From a virus: a stretch of 34,456 nucleotides of DNA. Position numbers and translations under genes: made by a program. Location: the IMG/VR virus record IMGVR_UViG_3300034104_001701, positions 1 to 34,456 of that record; one strand, given 5' to 3'. Of the stretch, positions 26,223 to 34,456 are shown in pieces (position 1 is the stretch's first letter; each line of letters starts with the position of its first letter). The notes below the pieces were generated by a model, which had not been told where the DNA came from, made no database searches, and worked only from the letters and a program-made list of their open reading frames with translations.

Positions 26223-26837
26223 TTAGCCGCCGATGCGGTAGACGACGAAGGTATCTGCATCAGTCTTACGGCAACGGAATCTTGCAGAAGCACCAGACGT
26301 AGCCGCAGTTGCTGCAGAGCCAACGATGGTCACGTTTGTATTGACTGTCAGGGTCAAAGCAAAAGCAGCCAAGGTGATGACGCTAAAGTCAAACGAATCA
26401 CCGATTGCCCACTCAGTTGCTAGGTCAAGGTTTGCACCTGTTGGTAGCTGAATGCTACGCGCTTGGGTTGGCGTGGCCGTGATAATGCCGGTCAGCACGT
26501 TGGCAGCGGTTGCCACCATCGAACCACCGTCAGCAATATTGGCAGGCGCACCTTGGGGCTGCCAGTTGCCGTTGTTGCTGATCTCAGGAGCAACGCCCAC
26601 CGAGTAGTAAGCGCCCGATGCACCGGCCTGGATGGTCACGCTGGTGGCATTAGTGAATGCCGGTGACACATAGGTGGTGTTCTCAACTGTAGTCAGCAAA
26701 TTTTGCGAATCAGGAAAGTTGGGGAAACCAACCTCTTGGAACACAAGTGCTGGTGAGAAAGCCTGAACAGCGATTTTCTCGCCAGCGGGCACAGTGACAA
26801 CAGCCGTGCCTTGGGTGAAGATTACTTGATAGCTCAT
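26223..26837 (-). CDS. Capsid decoration or head-associated beta-rich protein
   Basis: This 204-aa protein has a beta-rich composition (MSYQVIFTQGTAVVTVPAGE, FPDSQNLLTTVENTTYVSPA, SVTIQAGASGAYYSVGV) and a C-terminal half (ATPTQARSIQLPTGANLDLA with FDFSVITLAAFALTLTVNTN) that reads as a second beta domain, finishing in DTFVVYRIGG. It is immediately downstream of the coat gene and before a terminator, so it is expressed with it. This is the typical position of head decoration proteins. No enzyme motif. The decoration role is inference from position and composition. Confidence 0.65.
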   Translation of the reverse strand: MSYQVIFTQGTAVVTVPAGEKIAVQAFSPALVFQEVGFPNFPDSQNLLTTVENTTYVSPAFTNATSVTIQAGASGAYYSVGVAPEISNNGNWQPQGAPANIADGGSMVATAANVLTGIITATPTQARSIQLPTGANLDLATEWAIGDSFDFSVITLAAFALTLTVNTNVTIVGSAATAATSGASARFRCRKTDADTFVVYRIGG

Positions 26838-26848
26838 GATGTGACTCC

Positions 26849-28117
26849 TTATGCTTGACCGAACAACAAGATGCCAGACATCTCGGGCTGTTTATTGACA
26901 ACACCAAACAGGGTGTCAAGGCGGAAGAACGTTTTCATTGTCTTGAGGTCGTATTGCTTCTGCATAACCAACTCAATGCCTTGGTCGGTAGATGCGCGCA
27001 TCACTGCAGCACCAGCGTCAGACGGGACAGCGTAACGGCCAGGCAGAATCTCCAGCGCATCTTTTTGCCAGAAACAGTTAATAGCTGCAGCCGCCACGTT
27101 CAAGCGCGTGATGGTGCGGCCAGAGGCTGGGGTAACGATGACGTTTTGGTATTGCGCCTCAGCATCAGTGCCGCCCTGATTAGAAATAATCGGGGGGGTA
27201 ATGACGCAAGTCGTAGCGTTAATCACCTGAACAACACGGAAAGTCTTGGCAAAGCCAGTGCCCTGTTTGGTGATGTGATGCACAGCCTCAACGCCTTGAA
27301 TCTGGATCGGCGTACCCGCTGGCAGGTCGGTGGTGCTAGAGACCTCGATGGTCTGAAAGCGGTTATCGACGTTCTGGGTCTCGCCGGTGGCGGCAGTCTG
27401 GGTTGCTTGCGGAACGTAGTAGTTGCCAGCGGCAGCCAGAGTACTCATCGTCGGGTCCGAACCAGTGCGAGCCGCAATGCGGTTTGCATAGTCAAGTTTG
27501 TAGGTCTCAAAACCCGCAACAGGCCCAACATACGAACGCTCATAAGCCTGATTTGACTTGGGATTGCCGAACGAGCGAGTCGAGGCGGCCAGATTGCCAG
27601 CCATGCCGTTGTAATCGCGGCTAGACAAAGCGAGGTAGCGGTCGAAGTTCTGCACCCCCTGCTCGTTCATGATCGAGTCGCACAGAGCCACATCGTCATA
27701 GTCACCCGCAGCGGTGTTCACGGTTACAACCAGCGAACCGAGATTAGCGGCGGTATTCATGATTGCGATGTTGATGTCCGATGCCAGCTTTTGTTTTGCT
27801 GCATCACCCAAGCGACCTTCTTGGAGTGCATCACGCAGTTCCAAAGCGTCCAGAATAAAAGGCACGGACTTTTGAAAGCCCAATGTCGCGGGGACGGAAA
27901 GTTGCGTGTAGGCACCGAAGTTGCCGGTTTGATCCATGCCGTCATAGCTTTGGGCGATGTATGGCTGGGGACGGTAGATAACGTTGTTGGTGCGCTCCAT
28001 CATCGATCCGTCTGTGTTATAGATCGACACGTTGCGGGACAACACAAGAGCATCGTTAAAGCCTTCGAGAATGTCCTCAAACGCTACGCGCTCTTCCTTG
28101 GAAAATGAATTGCTCAT
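26849..28117 (-). CDS. Major capsid (coat) protein, P22 gp5-like
   Basis: This 422-aa protein is close in length to P22 gp5 (430 aa), with the family start MSNSFSKEERVAFEDILEGF followed by NDALVLSRNVSIYNTDGSMM. It retains the N-arm/E-loop region, SVPFILDALELRDALQEGRL, and the C-terminal LVMQKQYDLKTMKTFFRLDT with LFGVVNKQPEMSGILLFGQA. A domain from about 255 to 320 (FQTIEVSSTTDLPAGTPIQI) corresponds to the inserted I-domain. The HK97-fold coat assembles on the scaffold upstream. CAATGGAGTTTTT gives a strong ribosome binding site. Confidence 0.92.
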   Translation of the reverse strand: MSNSFSKEERVAFEDILEGFNDALVLSRNVSIYNTDGSMMERTNNVIYRPQPYIAQSYDGMDQTGNFGAYTQLSVPATLGFQKSVPFILDALELRDALQEGRLGDAAKQKLASDINIAIMNTAANLGSLVVTVNTAAGDYDDVALCDSIMNEQGVQNFDRYLALSSRDYNGMAGNLAASTRSFGNPKSNQAYERSYVGPVAGFETYKLDYANRIAARTGSDPTMSTLAAAGNYYVPQATQTAATGETQNVDNRFQTIEVSSTTDLPAGTPIQIQGVEAVHHITKQGTGFAKTFRVVQVINATTCVITPPIISNQGGTDAEAQYQNVIVTPASGRTITRLNVAAAAINCFWQKDALEILPGRYAVPSDAGAAVMRASTDQGIELVMQKQYDLKTMKTFFRLDTLFGVVNKQPEMSGILLFGQA

Positions 28118-28235
28118 AAAAACTCCATTGGTTGAATAAAAAATTTCGGCATTACTGCCAGGTTTCTCTACTCACCAATGGGCTGGCGGGGGCCATTCAA
28201 CTGCTATTTAGGGCTAGCGATACCCGTTTTGCGCA

Positions 28236-29096
28236 TTATGCCTTTTTCTGGCGCTTGTATGCAACCACTTTGGACATATTGCCGGTTCTGGCTGCTTCTT
28301 CCCTCAGCCGCTCAAGAGTTGAGTCTACTGCTCCGGATGATCGCCCGGTGCCGGTAACAATGCGTTCTGGTGCAGGGGCAGTTTTGCGATTAGTAACTTT
28401 CAATTCTTTCTCCAGTTTGGCGACAGCAAAAGCAAACTTCACGGGGTCTTTAATGTCGGATAGCTCTTTAGCCTTCTTTGCGTTTTTACCAAGTGCATAG
28501 ACGACAAGCGCCGGGTTATCCGCTCCCTGCAAAATAACGCCTTGCTGGGTGACAGAGAAGACCTCTTGGGCCACAGCCTCGGCGTCTTCGTAGTCTTTTA
28601 CTCGCAGCTCGGCTTTCGCTTTACCGTAGCCATCTAGCTTGGCCTGCCAAGCCTTTTGCTGATTCATAACTTCAGCTTCTTGCCTAGCTTGGGCTTCGTC
28701 GGCTTTTCGCTTGCGCTCAAACCAGTCGGCTAGTGCTACCTCAAATTTTTCAGCGTCATAGTCGTGATCCTCAAGTTTTGGCTTTGCCCCCAGCACGACC
28801 GGCTCGGTCTCGGTCTGTGTGGTTTGCAGCTTATTCTGAAGCTCTCTGTTCTGACGTTGCAATTCGCGATTAGTTTTTCGCAGCTCGCGTACCCACTCAG
28901 GCGCTGGAGTCTGTTCTTCGGGAGGTGGCGCTTCCTCGCCAATAGAGACGATCACTTCGTCCGATTCGCCTTCATCTTCGGTATTCTGGCCATCGGCAAG
29001 CTCGCTAGTGGTTTCCTCAGTGCTTGGGCCTTCGTCCTTAATGATTACGGTCTCATCTTCTTGGTTTTCGTCTTCAATTACTGCCTTTTGATTCAT
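28236..29096 (-). CDS. Scaffolding protein, P22 gp8-like
   Basis: This 286-aa protein starts at the ATG at 29096 (MNQKAVIEDENQEDETVIIK) with GGAG 6 nt upstream; a GTG at 29117 would add seven residues. The first third is very acidic (EDE, SEDE), followed by a long Gln/Arg-rich coiled coil (LRKTNRELQRQNRELQNKLQ) and a basic C-terminus ending YKRQKKA, which in P22 binds the coat. Length is close to P22 gp8 (303 aa). The position between portal and coat is as in P22. Scaffold directs procapsid assembly and portal incorporation and then exits. A weak hairpin with a T-run lies in the 118-bp gap to the coat gene. Confidence 0.85.
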   Translation of the reverse strand: MNQKAVIEDENQEDETVIIKDEGPSTEETTSELADGQNTEDEGESDEVIVSIGEEAPPPEEQTPAPEWVRELRKTNRELQRQNRELQNKLQTTQTETEPVVLGAKPKLEDHDYDAEKFEVALADWFERKRKADEAQARQEAEVMNQQKAWQAKLDGYGKAKAELRVKDYEDAEAVAQEVFSVTQQGVILQGADNPALVVYALGKNAKKAKELSDIKDPVKFAFAVAKLEKELKVTNRKTAPAPERIVTGTGRSSGAVDSTLERLREEAARTGNMSKVVAYKRQKKA

Positions 29097-29193
29097 CTTT
29101 AACTCCACTAAACTCACCCATTTACACGGCTGGATGGATGCCGTTAATTCATTCCTGCCTGTTTTTTACTGATTCGCAACAGGCTAAATAATC

Positions 29194-30507
29194 TCACTCG
29201 TTCCCGCCAAGCCAAACGCCTGTTTGTTCGTAGATGGTATACGGGCCAATTCCCAAGTCCCGCATGATTATTGCACGCTGTTGAGCTTCGGAAACATTGG
29301 GCTGTTCTTGAGCTAGCAGATCAGGTGCAGCGACGCCCATTGTGGCAGCGGTTGCGGCTGTCTTTCGGAATGGATCAAAGGCTGCAAAGCGTGAACGAAC
29401 ATTGTCGGGATTGTTGGTAACCAAAATTCCTTTGGTTTTGTCATACACCGTATCTACTATTGGCAAATCTTCGCCAGCTATTCTGGCTCTACGCTTGTCT
29501 AAAACTGTTATGCCTTTTTTTTGCATCATTGGCATTACAAACTCACCAAAGTTTTGGGCTAATTGTGGATTTTCTGCGGTAAAAAATCCCGGCATATATT
29601 GAACAGATTCTCTGGCTTTTGTCGGGTCTATTTTTTCAATATCCAAAGTGTTTGTGCCGTGAAAAACGTCTTTTTCAAATCCCATAGCCGCCGCACGTTC
29701 GGCAGGTGTATTGCTAGCTGCCAAACCTAACCCGCCTTGTTCAACAGGCAGCGCCGCTCTCTGTTGCGCCAAGCGAAGGGCTTCATCTTGGGGGGCTTGG
29801 AAAGATTTAGTCGTTTGGTCTATTGGTTTTGGCTCCCTATACATTGTTTCGCTAGTAGAAAAATCCTTATTCTTTCCTTTGTTTTCAACAAATCCAAAGT
29901 CTTTATAAAATTCTTTTAACCTTTTGACATTTCCACCAAAATCACTTGACGGTGTTAGCGTTATTCTTTTCCCAATGTTATCTGCATATTCAGATAAATC
30001 AGTCATAACTTGAGTTCCAATTCCTTGGTTTCTCATCTCTTTTGGGACAACAATCCGACTTAAATTTAAATTGTCTTTAGTAACAAAAGCATCAATTTTC
30101 ACACCTGGATATTTTGCTGCTAATTCGTCGATGCTTTTAATACTCATCCCGACCGGCAACCCCTTGGTCATCCGTGCTGCTGGCCCAACCATTGGAGCCA
30201 CTGCCATAGCTGCTTCAATGGCTTCAGGGCGCACCCTAGTGGTTCCGCCAAGGCCACCTGCGCCTGTTATCAATGGTTCACCATATGAAAGCCTGTCCAA
30301 CGTCTGACTAATTGCGGGGGCTCCAAAAAACTTTGCTACGCCTTGCATTTGCTGCGTCCTCTGCGGCGAGTAGCTTGACGCTGCCAAGTCTGACAAATAA
30401 CCCAAAATTGGATTTCTTGGCGTGGCCCTTATAAAATCCTGAGTTGGGTTGCGTGCGGTCTGCGCCAGTGTGGCAAAGGCCAGCTCTTTGAAGATGGGAT
30501 CAGCCAT
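29194..30507 (-). CDS. Candidate virion effector with GNAT-like and ADP-ribosyltransferase-like segments
   Basis: This 437-aa protein lies between portal (8-bp overlap) and scaffold, where P22 has no gene. Residues 1-115 resemble the helical/Gly-rich start of internal virion proteins. Residues about 118-225 look like a GNAT acetyltransferase: VTKDNLNLSRIVVPKEMRNQ then GIGTQVMTDL (acetyl-CoA loop R159-N-Q-G-I-G164) and FYKDFGFVE at 200-208. Residues about 278-345 look like an ADP-ribosyltransferase fold: VFHGTNTLDIEKIDP (H283) and GFFTAENPQLAQNFGE (307 on). Near the end is NVRSRFAAFDPFRKTA, a mark of polyvalent and MuF-type phage proteins. The catalytic Glu is not certain. The GNAT-coding DNA is visibly more AT-rich than its surroundings. 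Confidence 0.7.
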   Translation of the reverse strand: MADPIFKELAFATLAQTARNPTQDFIRATPRNPILGYLSDLAASSYSPQRTQQMQGVAKFFGAPAISQTLDRLSYGEPLITGAGGLGGTTRVRPEAIEAAMAVAPMVGPAARMTKGLPVGMSIKSIDELAAKYPGVKIDAFVTKDNLNLSRIVVPKEMRNQGIGTQVMTDLSEYADNIGKRITLTPSSDFGGNVKRLKEFYKDFGFVENKGKNKDFSTSETMYREPKPIDQTTKSFQAPQDEALRLAQQRAALPVEQGGLGLAASNTPAERAAAMGFEKDVFHGTNTLDIEKIDPTKARESVQYMPGFFTAENPQLAQNFGEFVMPMMQKKGITVLDKRRARIAGEDLPIVDTVYDKTKGILVTNNPDNVRSRFAAFDPFRKTAATAATMGVAAPDLLAQEQPNVSEAQQRAIIMRDLGIGPYTIYEQTGVWLGGNE

Positions 30508-32539
30508 TACGCATCATCTCCTGAATGGTTTTTGCACTGTTGATTGCAAGAGTCTGGTCATCATTCTCCACCTTACTCAGCGTCTCCAGAGTCTTTGCTC
30601 GGCTGAGTTCCGCATCGGCCACGGTTTTGACGGTGCTTGCCCTTGCCTGGGCGGCTTTCGCAGTGGCTTCCTCTGCCGCTGCCTGTAGATACATTGCATT
30701 CGGGTCTTGCGGCTTGCCCTGCATCTCGGCCATGAGTTCTTGGGCCTCTTCCTCTGTGGGCTTGACCACGCCCATGCGCAACAACTTCTTGCGGAAATAG
30801 GCGTTCGTGTCGGATAACCCTTCGCCCTCCATGTTCATCATTGCCATTGCGGTTATTACCTGTGAAGTTTCTGGGTCTTGGGTTAGCTGGAGCATCCCTG
30901 TCAGTGCCCGTACAGTCGCCGCACGCTTGCTGCTAGACGATGGGCCAACCTCGGCAACGACATCAAACGCGGCGGCGCTGAGATCGTTCTCCATGACCAT
31001 CGCGCCAGTTTCCGTGTCAATCGCGGGTTTCATTAACTCGACCGTGCTGGATTCACCAGTCGGCGCAATCGTCTTCATCTTGCGCTTGTCTTCCACGTAA
31101 ATATCCCGCGCCATGCTCAGCCAGATTTCGCCGCAGCGTTTCATGCCCTTGGCGAAGTTGGACATGTAAATGAACGTCTGCATGTCTACACGGGTCTGGA
31201 TCATCTCCACGGCTTTGCCAGACATGCCCGACACCATCTTGTCAGCGCCTTGGGGATTGCCAAGGATATCCTGCATATCGGTTTCTGTAATTTGCAGGAG
31301 CGCTGCCATTGCCGGTGGGATTTGCGGGCTTTTCGTGTAAGCAATCGGGCCGCTGATGGTCTGCTCGCCGTTCGGCCCAGTGATCGGGTTTAGCAGGAGA
31401 TACGGGTAGTCTTTGATGGTGTCTTCGGCCCACATGACCTGGTGGCCTGCAACCTGCGCTGGAACCAGGATTGGTTTCTCGACGCTGGACAATGCGCTTA
31501 TCTCGCCCAGCTTGGAGAGCTGCATATTCTTCAAGCGTTGAACATCTTTGGCCAGACGCACAGCGCCCATACACCTCTCAATGTTGTCCACGAACCAGCG
31601 CTTGCCGTAGACGACGACAATCGGAATGCAGTTTCCAGCAATGTAGCCTGCATCCTCAAGCACTTTGCCGCCAGACATGATGTATTTACGCACCCGCTTG
31701 CGCTTGATCTTTTTCTGGCGAACCTCAAGGGTTCCGACTGCTGCCAAAGTTTCCTCTAATGTCTCGTCGGCCTCAAAATCAGCAGAACTGTAACGCTCCT
31801 CAGTGCCGTCAATGGCCTCGAAGATGCGGATGGTCTCGGACTTTTCTTCGACCTTGTAATACTCAGCGACAAACACGACATCTGGCGTGGCCCAATCAAA
31901 TTCATATTGATGAATAATTTTGGGCCAGTCAGTCGGGTCGTCGTTGTAGGCCTCTTTGTAGCTCTCACGGGTCATGCTAGTGACCACAAAGGCAAATTTA
32001 GCGTCTGATTTATCTTGGCGCTTGGAATTTAAGTCGAAGAACACCGAGCTGTCAGCATCGAATATCGGCTCCATCCGGATGCGTTGACGGTCGTCCTCGC
32101 CGTTTTCCTCATCCTCATACACGGTGCGCAGCCGCCAGGCACCAATGCCGCCGCCGACTGCTTCCTCGAATGCGTTATCGTAAGCCTCGTCTGCCACTGA
32201 TGCCTGCTCATCAGCGCGGTACAGGCCATCACAGACCTCGGCCAGCTTCTCGTTATCTGTGCCATCTTTGGACACATAATCAACTGTGATGCGGTTATTG
32301 CGGTATTCGTTGACGATGCGAATAACCGCCAACATGATTTTATTACCCTCGAATTTAGGCTTGTTTTCATACTGATCGTAAAGCGGGCCTTCCCATTGCG
32401 CACCGCACAACGAATAGAAACGCCTGTCTTGCAGGCATTGCAAGCGCTCATCCCTCAGCGCAGTCTGAATGTCGTTGAACTGGCGCAGCGCTTCAGCGTG
32501 AAGATTGGCGAGCCGTTGGTCGTTAGAGATTCTTGCCAT
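30500..32539 (-). CDS. Portal protein, P22 gp1-like
   Basis: This 679-aa protein matches the P22-type portal family (725 aa in P22). The N-terminus MARISNDQRLANLHAEALRQ is followed by FYSLCGAQWEGPLYDQYENK and KIMLAVIRIVNEYRNNRITV, the typical 'Q W ... R P ... N ... I ... v.e.r.nR' core. The middle holds PITGPNGEQTISGPIAYTKS with PPAMAALLQITETDMQDILG (portal wing/stem). The C-terminus is an Ala/Lys/Glu helix (AAAEEATAKAAQARASTVKT), a shorter equivalent of the P22 barrel. The dodecameric portal is the packaging channel and the site for gp4 binding. The gene follows TerL after 24 bp. Confidence 0.92.
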   Translation of the reverse strand: MARISNDQRLANLHAEALRQFNDIQTALRDERLQCLQDRRFYSLCGAQWEGPLYDQYENKPKFEGNKIMLAVIRIVNEYRNNRITVDYVSKDGTDNEKLAEVCDGLYRADEQASVADEAYDNAFEEAVGGGIGAWRLRTVYEDEENGEDDRQRIRMEPIFDADSSVFFDLNSKRQDKSDAKFAFVVTSMTRESYKEAYNDDPTDWPKIIHQYEFDWATPDVVFVAEYYKVEEKSETIRIFEAIDGTEERYSSADFEADETLEETLAAVGTLEVRQKKIKRKRVRKYIMSGGKVLEDAGYIAGNCIPIVVVYGKRWFVDNIERCMGAVRLAKDVQRLKNMQLSKLGEISALSSVEKPILVPAQVAGHQVMWAEDTIKDYPYLLLNPITGPNGEQTISGPIAYTKSPQIPPAMAALLQITETDMQDILGNPQGADKMVSGMSGKAVEMIQTRVDMQTFIYMSNFAKGMKRCGEIWLSMARDIYVEDKRKMKTIAPTGESSTVELMKPAIDTETGAMVMENDLSAAAFDVVAEVGPSSSSKRAATVRALTGMLQLTQDPETSQVITAMAMMNMEGEGLSDTNAYFRKKLLRMGVVKPTEEEAQELMAEMQGKPQDPNAMYLQAAAEEATAKAAQARASTVKTVADAELSRAKTLETLSKVENDDQTLAINSAKTIQEMMRNG

Positions 32540-32563
32540 AAAAGTCCTTAGTTGACCGATTTT

Positions 32564-34030
32564 CTACCATTTATTTATGGTCGGCAATGGCGTGAAAGTG
32601 ACAGGCTTTTGTGCTGGCAGACGCTGAACTAGTCCAATTGCATCAAACATCGGATCAAGTTGGTCGTCATGCGCACCAGCCGGGAATGCCGAAACCTCGG
32701 CTAGCATGTCTGAAAGCCACGGAACATCATGAGGGAAAAGCACGTTGCCGGACTCAATGAATGGTGCTGCATCGTAAGCGCGGCTGATCTTGTCCTTGTT
32801 TCGTTGTACGGCCACCACGGGTATGCCTTCGCGCCGCATCGTCTGAATTAGTCCAGTCCCTGACACCTTGTCCTCAATGTACAAACCTCGGATTGTTGAT
32901 GCCTGATAAGCTGGCCGATGGTCATTCAGGTGCTTTGACCAAAAAGCGCGGACTTGCATCAGTAGCTCTGGCGCTTCCCATTTCCCCCTGATTTGGTCAA
33001 TCAGAATTGCTTGACCAATGGTAGATCGTGCCCAGCACTGAATCACTGACCAGTCATTGTGATTTGCGGTCTTTTGCGCCGTGTCTGCTGTAAGAAATCG
33101 GAAATCCAGGGCAGGCATGGCCGACCAAAACTTAAACCAATCAGTGTTTATGATGCCGCCGCCTCGGGGTGCTGGCCGCTGCTGTAACTGCCCGGCTGTG
33201 CCGTAGGTGCCAAGGGTTTGCTCAAGCTCAATCACCTGGACCTCACTAAAGCGCTCTGGAAACATCAATTCACCCTCTTCGGTGCGAGGGTCTGTCCAGC
33301 CTATGCTGGTAGAGCACCGGAAGGCTGGATCAAAACGCATCGGAATGCACAGATGGACGTATGGCAAGCCCATTTCCTTAATTACGCCAGCGATGTCTTT
33401 CTCATTCAACCGCTGCATGATGACCACAATGGCCGACTTATCCGAGTTGACGCGGGTAGGTAACGTCTCGGTAAATGCAATGCGTGCGGCTTCCAATTTA
33501 GCTTGGCTGTTGGCGTTATCGGCGCTAATCGGATCGTCAAGAATCACCCTATCGCCACGCACGCCAGTCATACTAGTGAAAGCACGGGCTTGCCGAATGC
33601 CCTTCTTTGTGTTCCCAAACTCGCGCTTCCCGTCCAAATCGGCCAACAATTCAATGGGCCAAAGTTGCTGATACCACTCGGACTTGATAAGGTCTCGACA
33701 TCGGCGGCTATCTCGGATGGCCAATTGTTCTTCGTGGGCAGTGCCGACAAAGCGCATTTCTGGCAGGTTTTTTGGCCCCCATTCCCAGGCTGGCCAGATC
33801 ACGCCGGTTAGCAGAGACTTCATGGAGCCGGGGGGCACGTTCATGAGCAGGCGGTTGATGTCGCCCTTTGTCACAGCCTCAAGATGCAGACAAATGGCGT
33901 CGAGTGCCCAGCCCCACTTTAGTTCCGCAGCCGGTTCAAGCACTCTCCAAGCGCGTTTGGCAAACTCCGCCAGGCTTCTACTGCACAGCTCGCGCTCAAC
34001 GGCCAATAAGTCAGCTTGCGTTAGTTGCAT
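32564..34030 (-). CDS. terL: Terminase large subunit (ATPase/nuclease)
   Basis: This 488-aa protein powers packaging. ATPase motifs: Walker A PPGSMKS (66-72), Walker B VILDDP (162-167), and a motif III candidate VIMQRL (203-208). The C-terminal nuclease carries FLTADTAQKTANHNDWS (D316), LYIEDKVSGTGL (E386-D387) and AHDDQLDPMFDAIG (D455-D456), the three acidic clusters of the RNase-H-like fold. The length is standard for headful-packaging TerLs (P22 gp2 has 499 aa). The start overlaps the small terminase stop by 20 bp. Together with TerS it cuts and translocates the concatemer; headful packaging would give circularly permuted ends, consistent with the arbitrary window ends. Confidence 0.93.
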   Translation of the reverse strand: MQLTQADLLAVERELCSRSLAEFAKRAWRVLEPAAELKWGWALDAICLHLEAVTKGDINRLLMNVPPGSMKSLLTGVIWPAWEWGPKNLPEMRFVGTAHEEQLAIRDSRRCRDLIKSEWYQQLWPIELLADLDGKREFGNTKKGIRQARAFTSMTGVRGDRVILDDPISADNANSQAKLEAARIAFTETLPTRVNSDKSAIVVIMQRLNEKDIAGVIKEMGLPYVHLCIPMRFDPAFRCSTSIGWTDPRTEEGELMFPERFSEVQVIELEQTLGTYGTAGQLQQRPAPRGGGIINTDWFKFWSAMPALDFRFLTADTAQKTANHNDWSVIQCWARSTIGQAILIDQIRGKWEAPELLMQVRAFWSKHLNDHRPAYQASTIRGLYIEDKVSGTGLIQTMRREGIPVVAVQRNKDKISRAYDAAPFIESGNVLFPHDVPWLSDMLAEVSAFPAGAHDDQLDPMFDAIGLVQRLPAQKPVTFTPLPTINKW

Positions 34031-34456
34031 CTTTTGCGGCCATGATCTGCGCCAGCGTGTCTGTGGATAACTTTGTTGCGTCGATTGTCTGCACTTGCAA
34101 CGGATTTTCTTTGTCGCCAGCTAACTCCAGTCGATCGCCGTATTTCTTGGGGGCTAACTTAGACAAAAGCCATTTGCGGGTATCAACCTGGAGTTTATGC
34201 TTTTGAACTGCCGCCCAATCCTTTTTACCGTCGGGCAAAAACCCGACGTCAGAATCACTTAACTCTATAACCTCTTGCGCCATTCGTTCGATTAAGTCCT
34301 CGCGCGCGCGCGTGTAATTTTCCGCAAGGATAGCATCATCATCAACCCACCGTGAAAAAGTGCTCTGCGGAACACCAGCCGCCTGGCACGCTTTAAACGC
34401 ACTTAAACCGCTGCGCATTCCGTCCAGCACAGCCTGGCTGATAATTGCGCGGTCTT
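34011..34456 (-). CDS. terS: Small terminase subunit, main part (gene begins at 220 across the junction)
   Basis: This is the remaining 139 residues of the small terminase, continuous with 1-220. The GTG at 34428-34430 is an internal Val. The protein reads AFKACQAAGVPQSTFSRWVD, a helix-turn-helix for DNA recognition, then a long helical part (ENYTRAREDLIERMAQEVIE) and VGFLPDGKKDWAAVQKHKLQ with VDTRKWLLSKLAPKKYGDRL. The segment 'VDTRKWLLSKLAPKKYGD' is a known mark of this terminase family. A C-terminal tail (TIDATKLSTDTLAQIMAAKD) would contact TerL. The gene overlaps terL by 20 bp. Packaging specificity and the pac site are usually encoded within or near such a gene. Confidence 0.92.
   Translation of the reverse strand, partial: DRAIISQAVLDGMRSGLSAFKACQAAGVPQSTFSRWVDDDAILAENYTRAREDLIERMAQEVIELSDSDVGFLPDGKKDWAAVQKHKLQVDTRKWLLSKLAPKKYGDRLELAGDKENPLQVQTIDATKLSTDTLAQIMAAKDATNAS
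34268..34456. repeat. Direct terminal repeat, right copy
   Basis: This is the same 189 bases as at 1-189, with G at 34329 where the left copy has A. See the left copy. It marks the join of the circle inside terS. Confidence 0.95.

Noticed and set aside
34268-34330. Run of CG dinucleotides near 34307 (and 37-49 in the left copy) as a Z-DNA or origin element
   Set aside because: It is explained by Arg/Ala codons in the terS helix TRARED and is too short to argue more.
1-34456. CRISPR arrays, rRNA, insertion sequences
   Set aside because: No regular repeat-spacer array, rRNA signature or transposase was found. The repeats near 400-940 have irregular spacing and tRNA-like content.

Overview
The window is an essentially complete genome of a tailed phage with a P22-like virion (short tail, podovirus type). 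The last 189 bases repeat the first 189 with one mismatch, so the molecule is circularly permuted or was assembled as a circle of about 34,267 bp. The small terminase gene runs across the junction. No integrase, CI-type repressor, DNA polymerase or helicase was recognised. The small accessory proteins (Cys-rich 'MTCCNQ' type, 'MNTTRKHPRT' type, 'AAQRxPL...AAHGIK' family) and the moderate GC content suggest a freshwater betaproteobacterial host (Burkholderiales or Comamonadaceae-like). That host assignment is inference.

The genome has two transcription directions that diverge near 3500 and converge near 11640. Rightward genes (3649-11631) are early or accessory: many small overlapping ORFs, an ERF-type annealing protein, a YqaJ-like exonuclease, an SSB-like protein with the canonical acidic C-terminal tip, a winged-helix protein, and a string of paralogous short proteins. 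Two rightward promoters (near 3573-3600 and 7426-7454) and the promoter of a leftward Cro-like gene share one design, with an ATG exactly 6 nt after the -10 box.

Leftward, a consensus sigma70 promoter (3315-3344) drives a roughly 580-nt gene-poor, highly structured segment (2728-3308), then a tRNA-like gene with a 14-nt anticodon loop. Next come a small replication and nuclease operon (2540-1013) and an array of aberrant tRNA-like hairpins (about 395-960), ending at a UUCG-capped intrinsic terminator (363-385). Past the terminator the same strand continues into a small secreted protein, terminase, portal and all structural genes.

The late region follows P22 order closely: TerS, TerL, portal, scaffold, coat, gp4-like adaptor, gp10-like protein, tail-needle candidate, gp14-position protein, then the gp7-, gp20- and gp16-like ejection proteins and a receptor-binding module split over three genes. 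The main departure is a 437-aa protein between portal and scaffold that appears to carry a GNAT acetyltransferase-like and an ADP-ribosyltransferase-like segment, making it a candidate virion-delivered effector. The leftward unit ends with a lysis cassette (three-TM holin, E-C-T lysozyme, a one-TM protein) preceded by its own promoter at 13827-13855.

The strongest candidates for something undescribed are the 580-nt structured RNA next to the tRNA, the array of tRNA-like bodies without normal anticodon arms, and the GNAT/ART virion protein.
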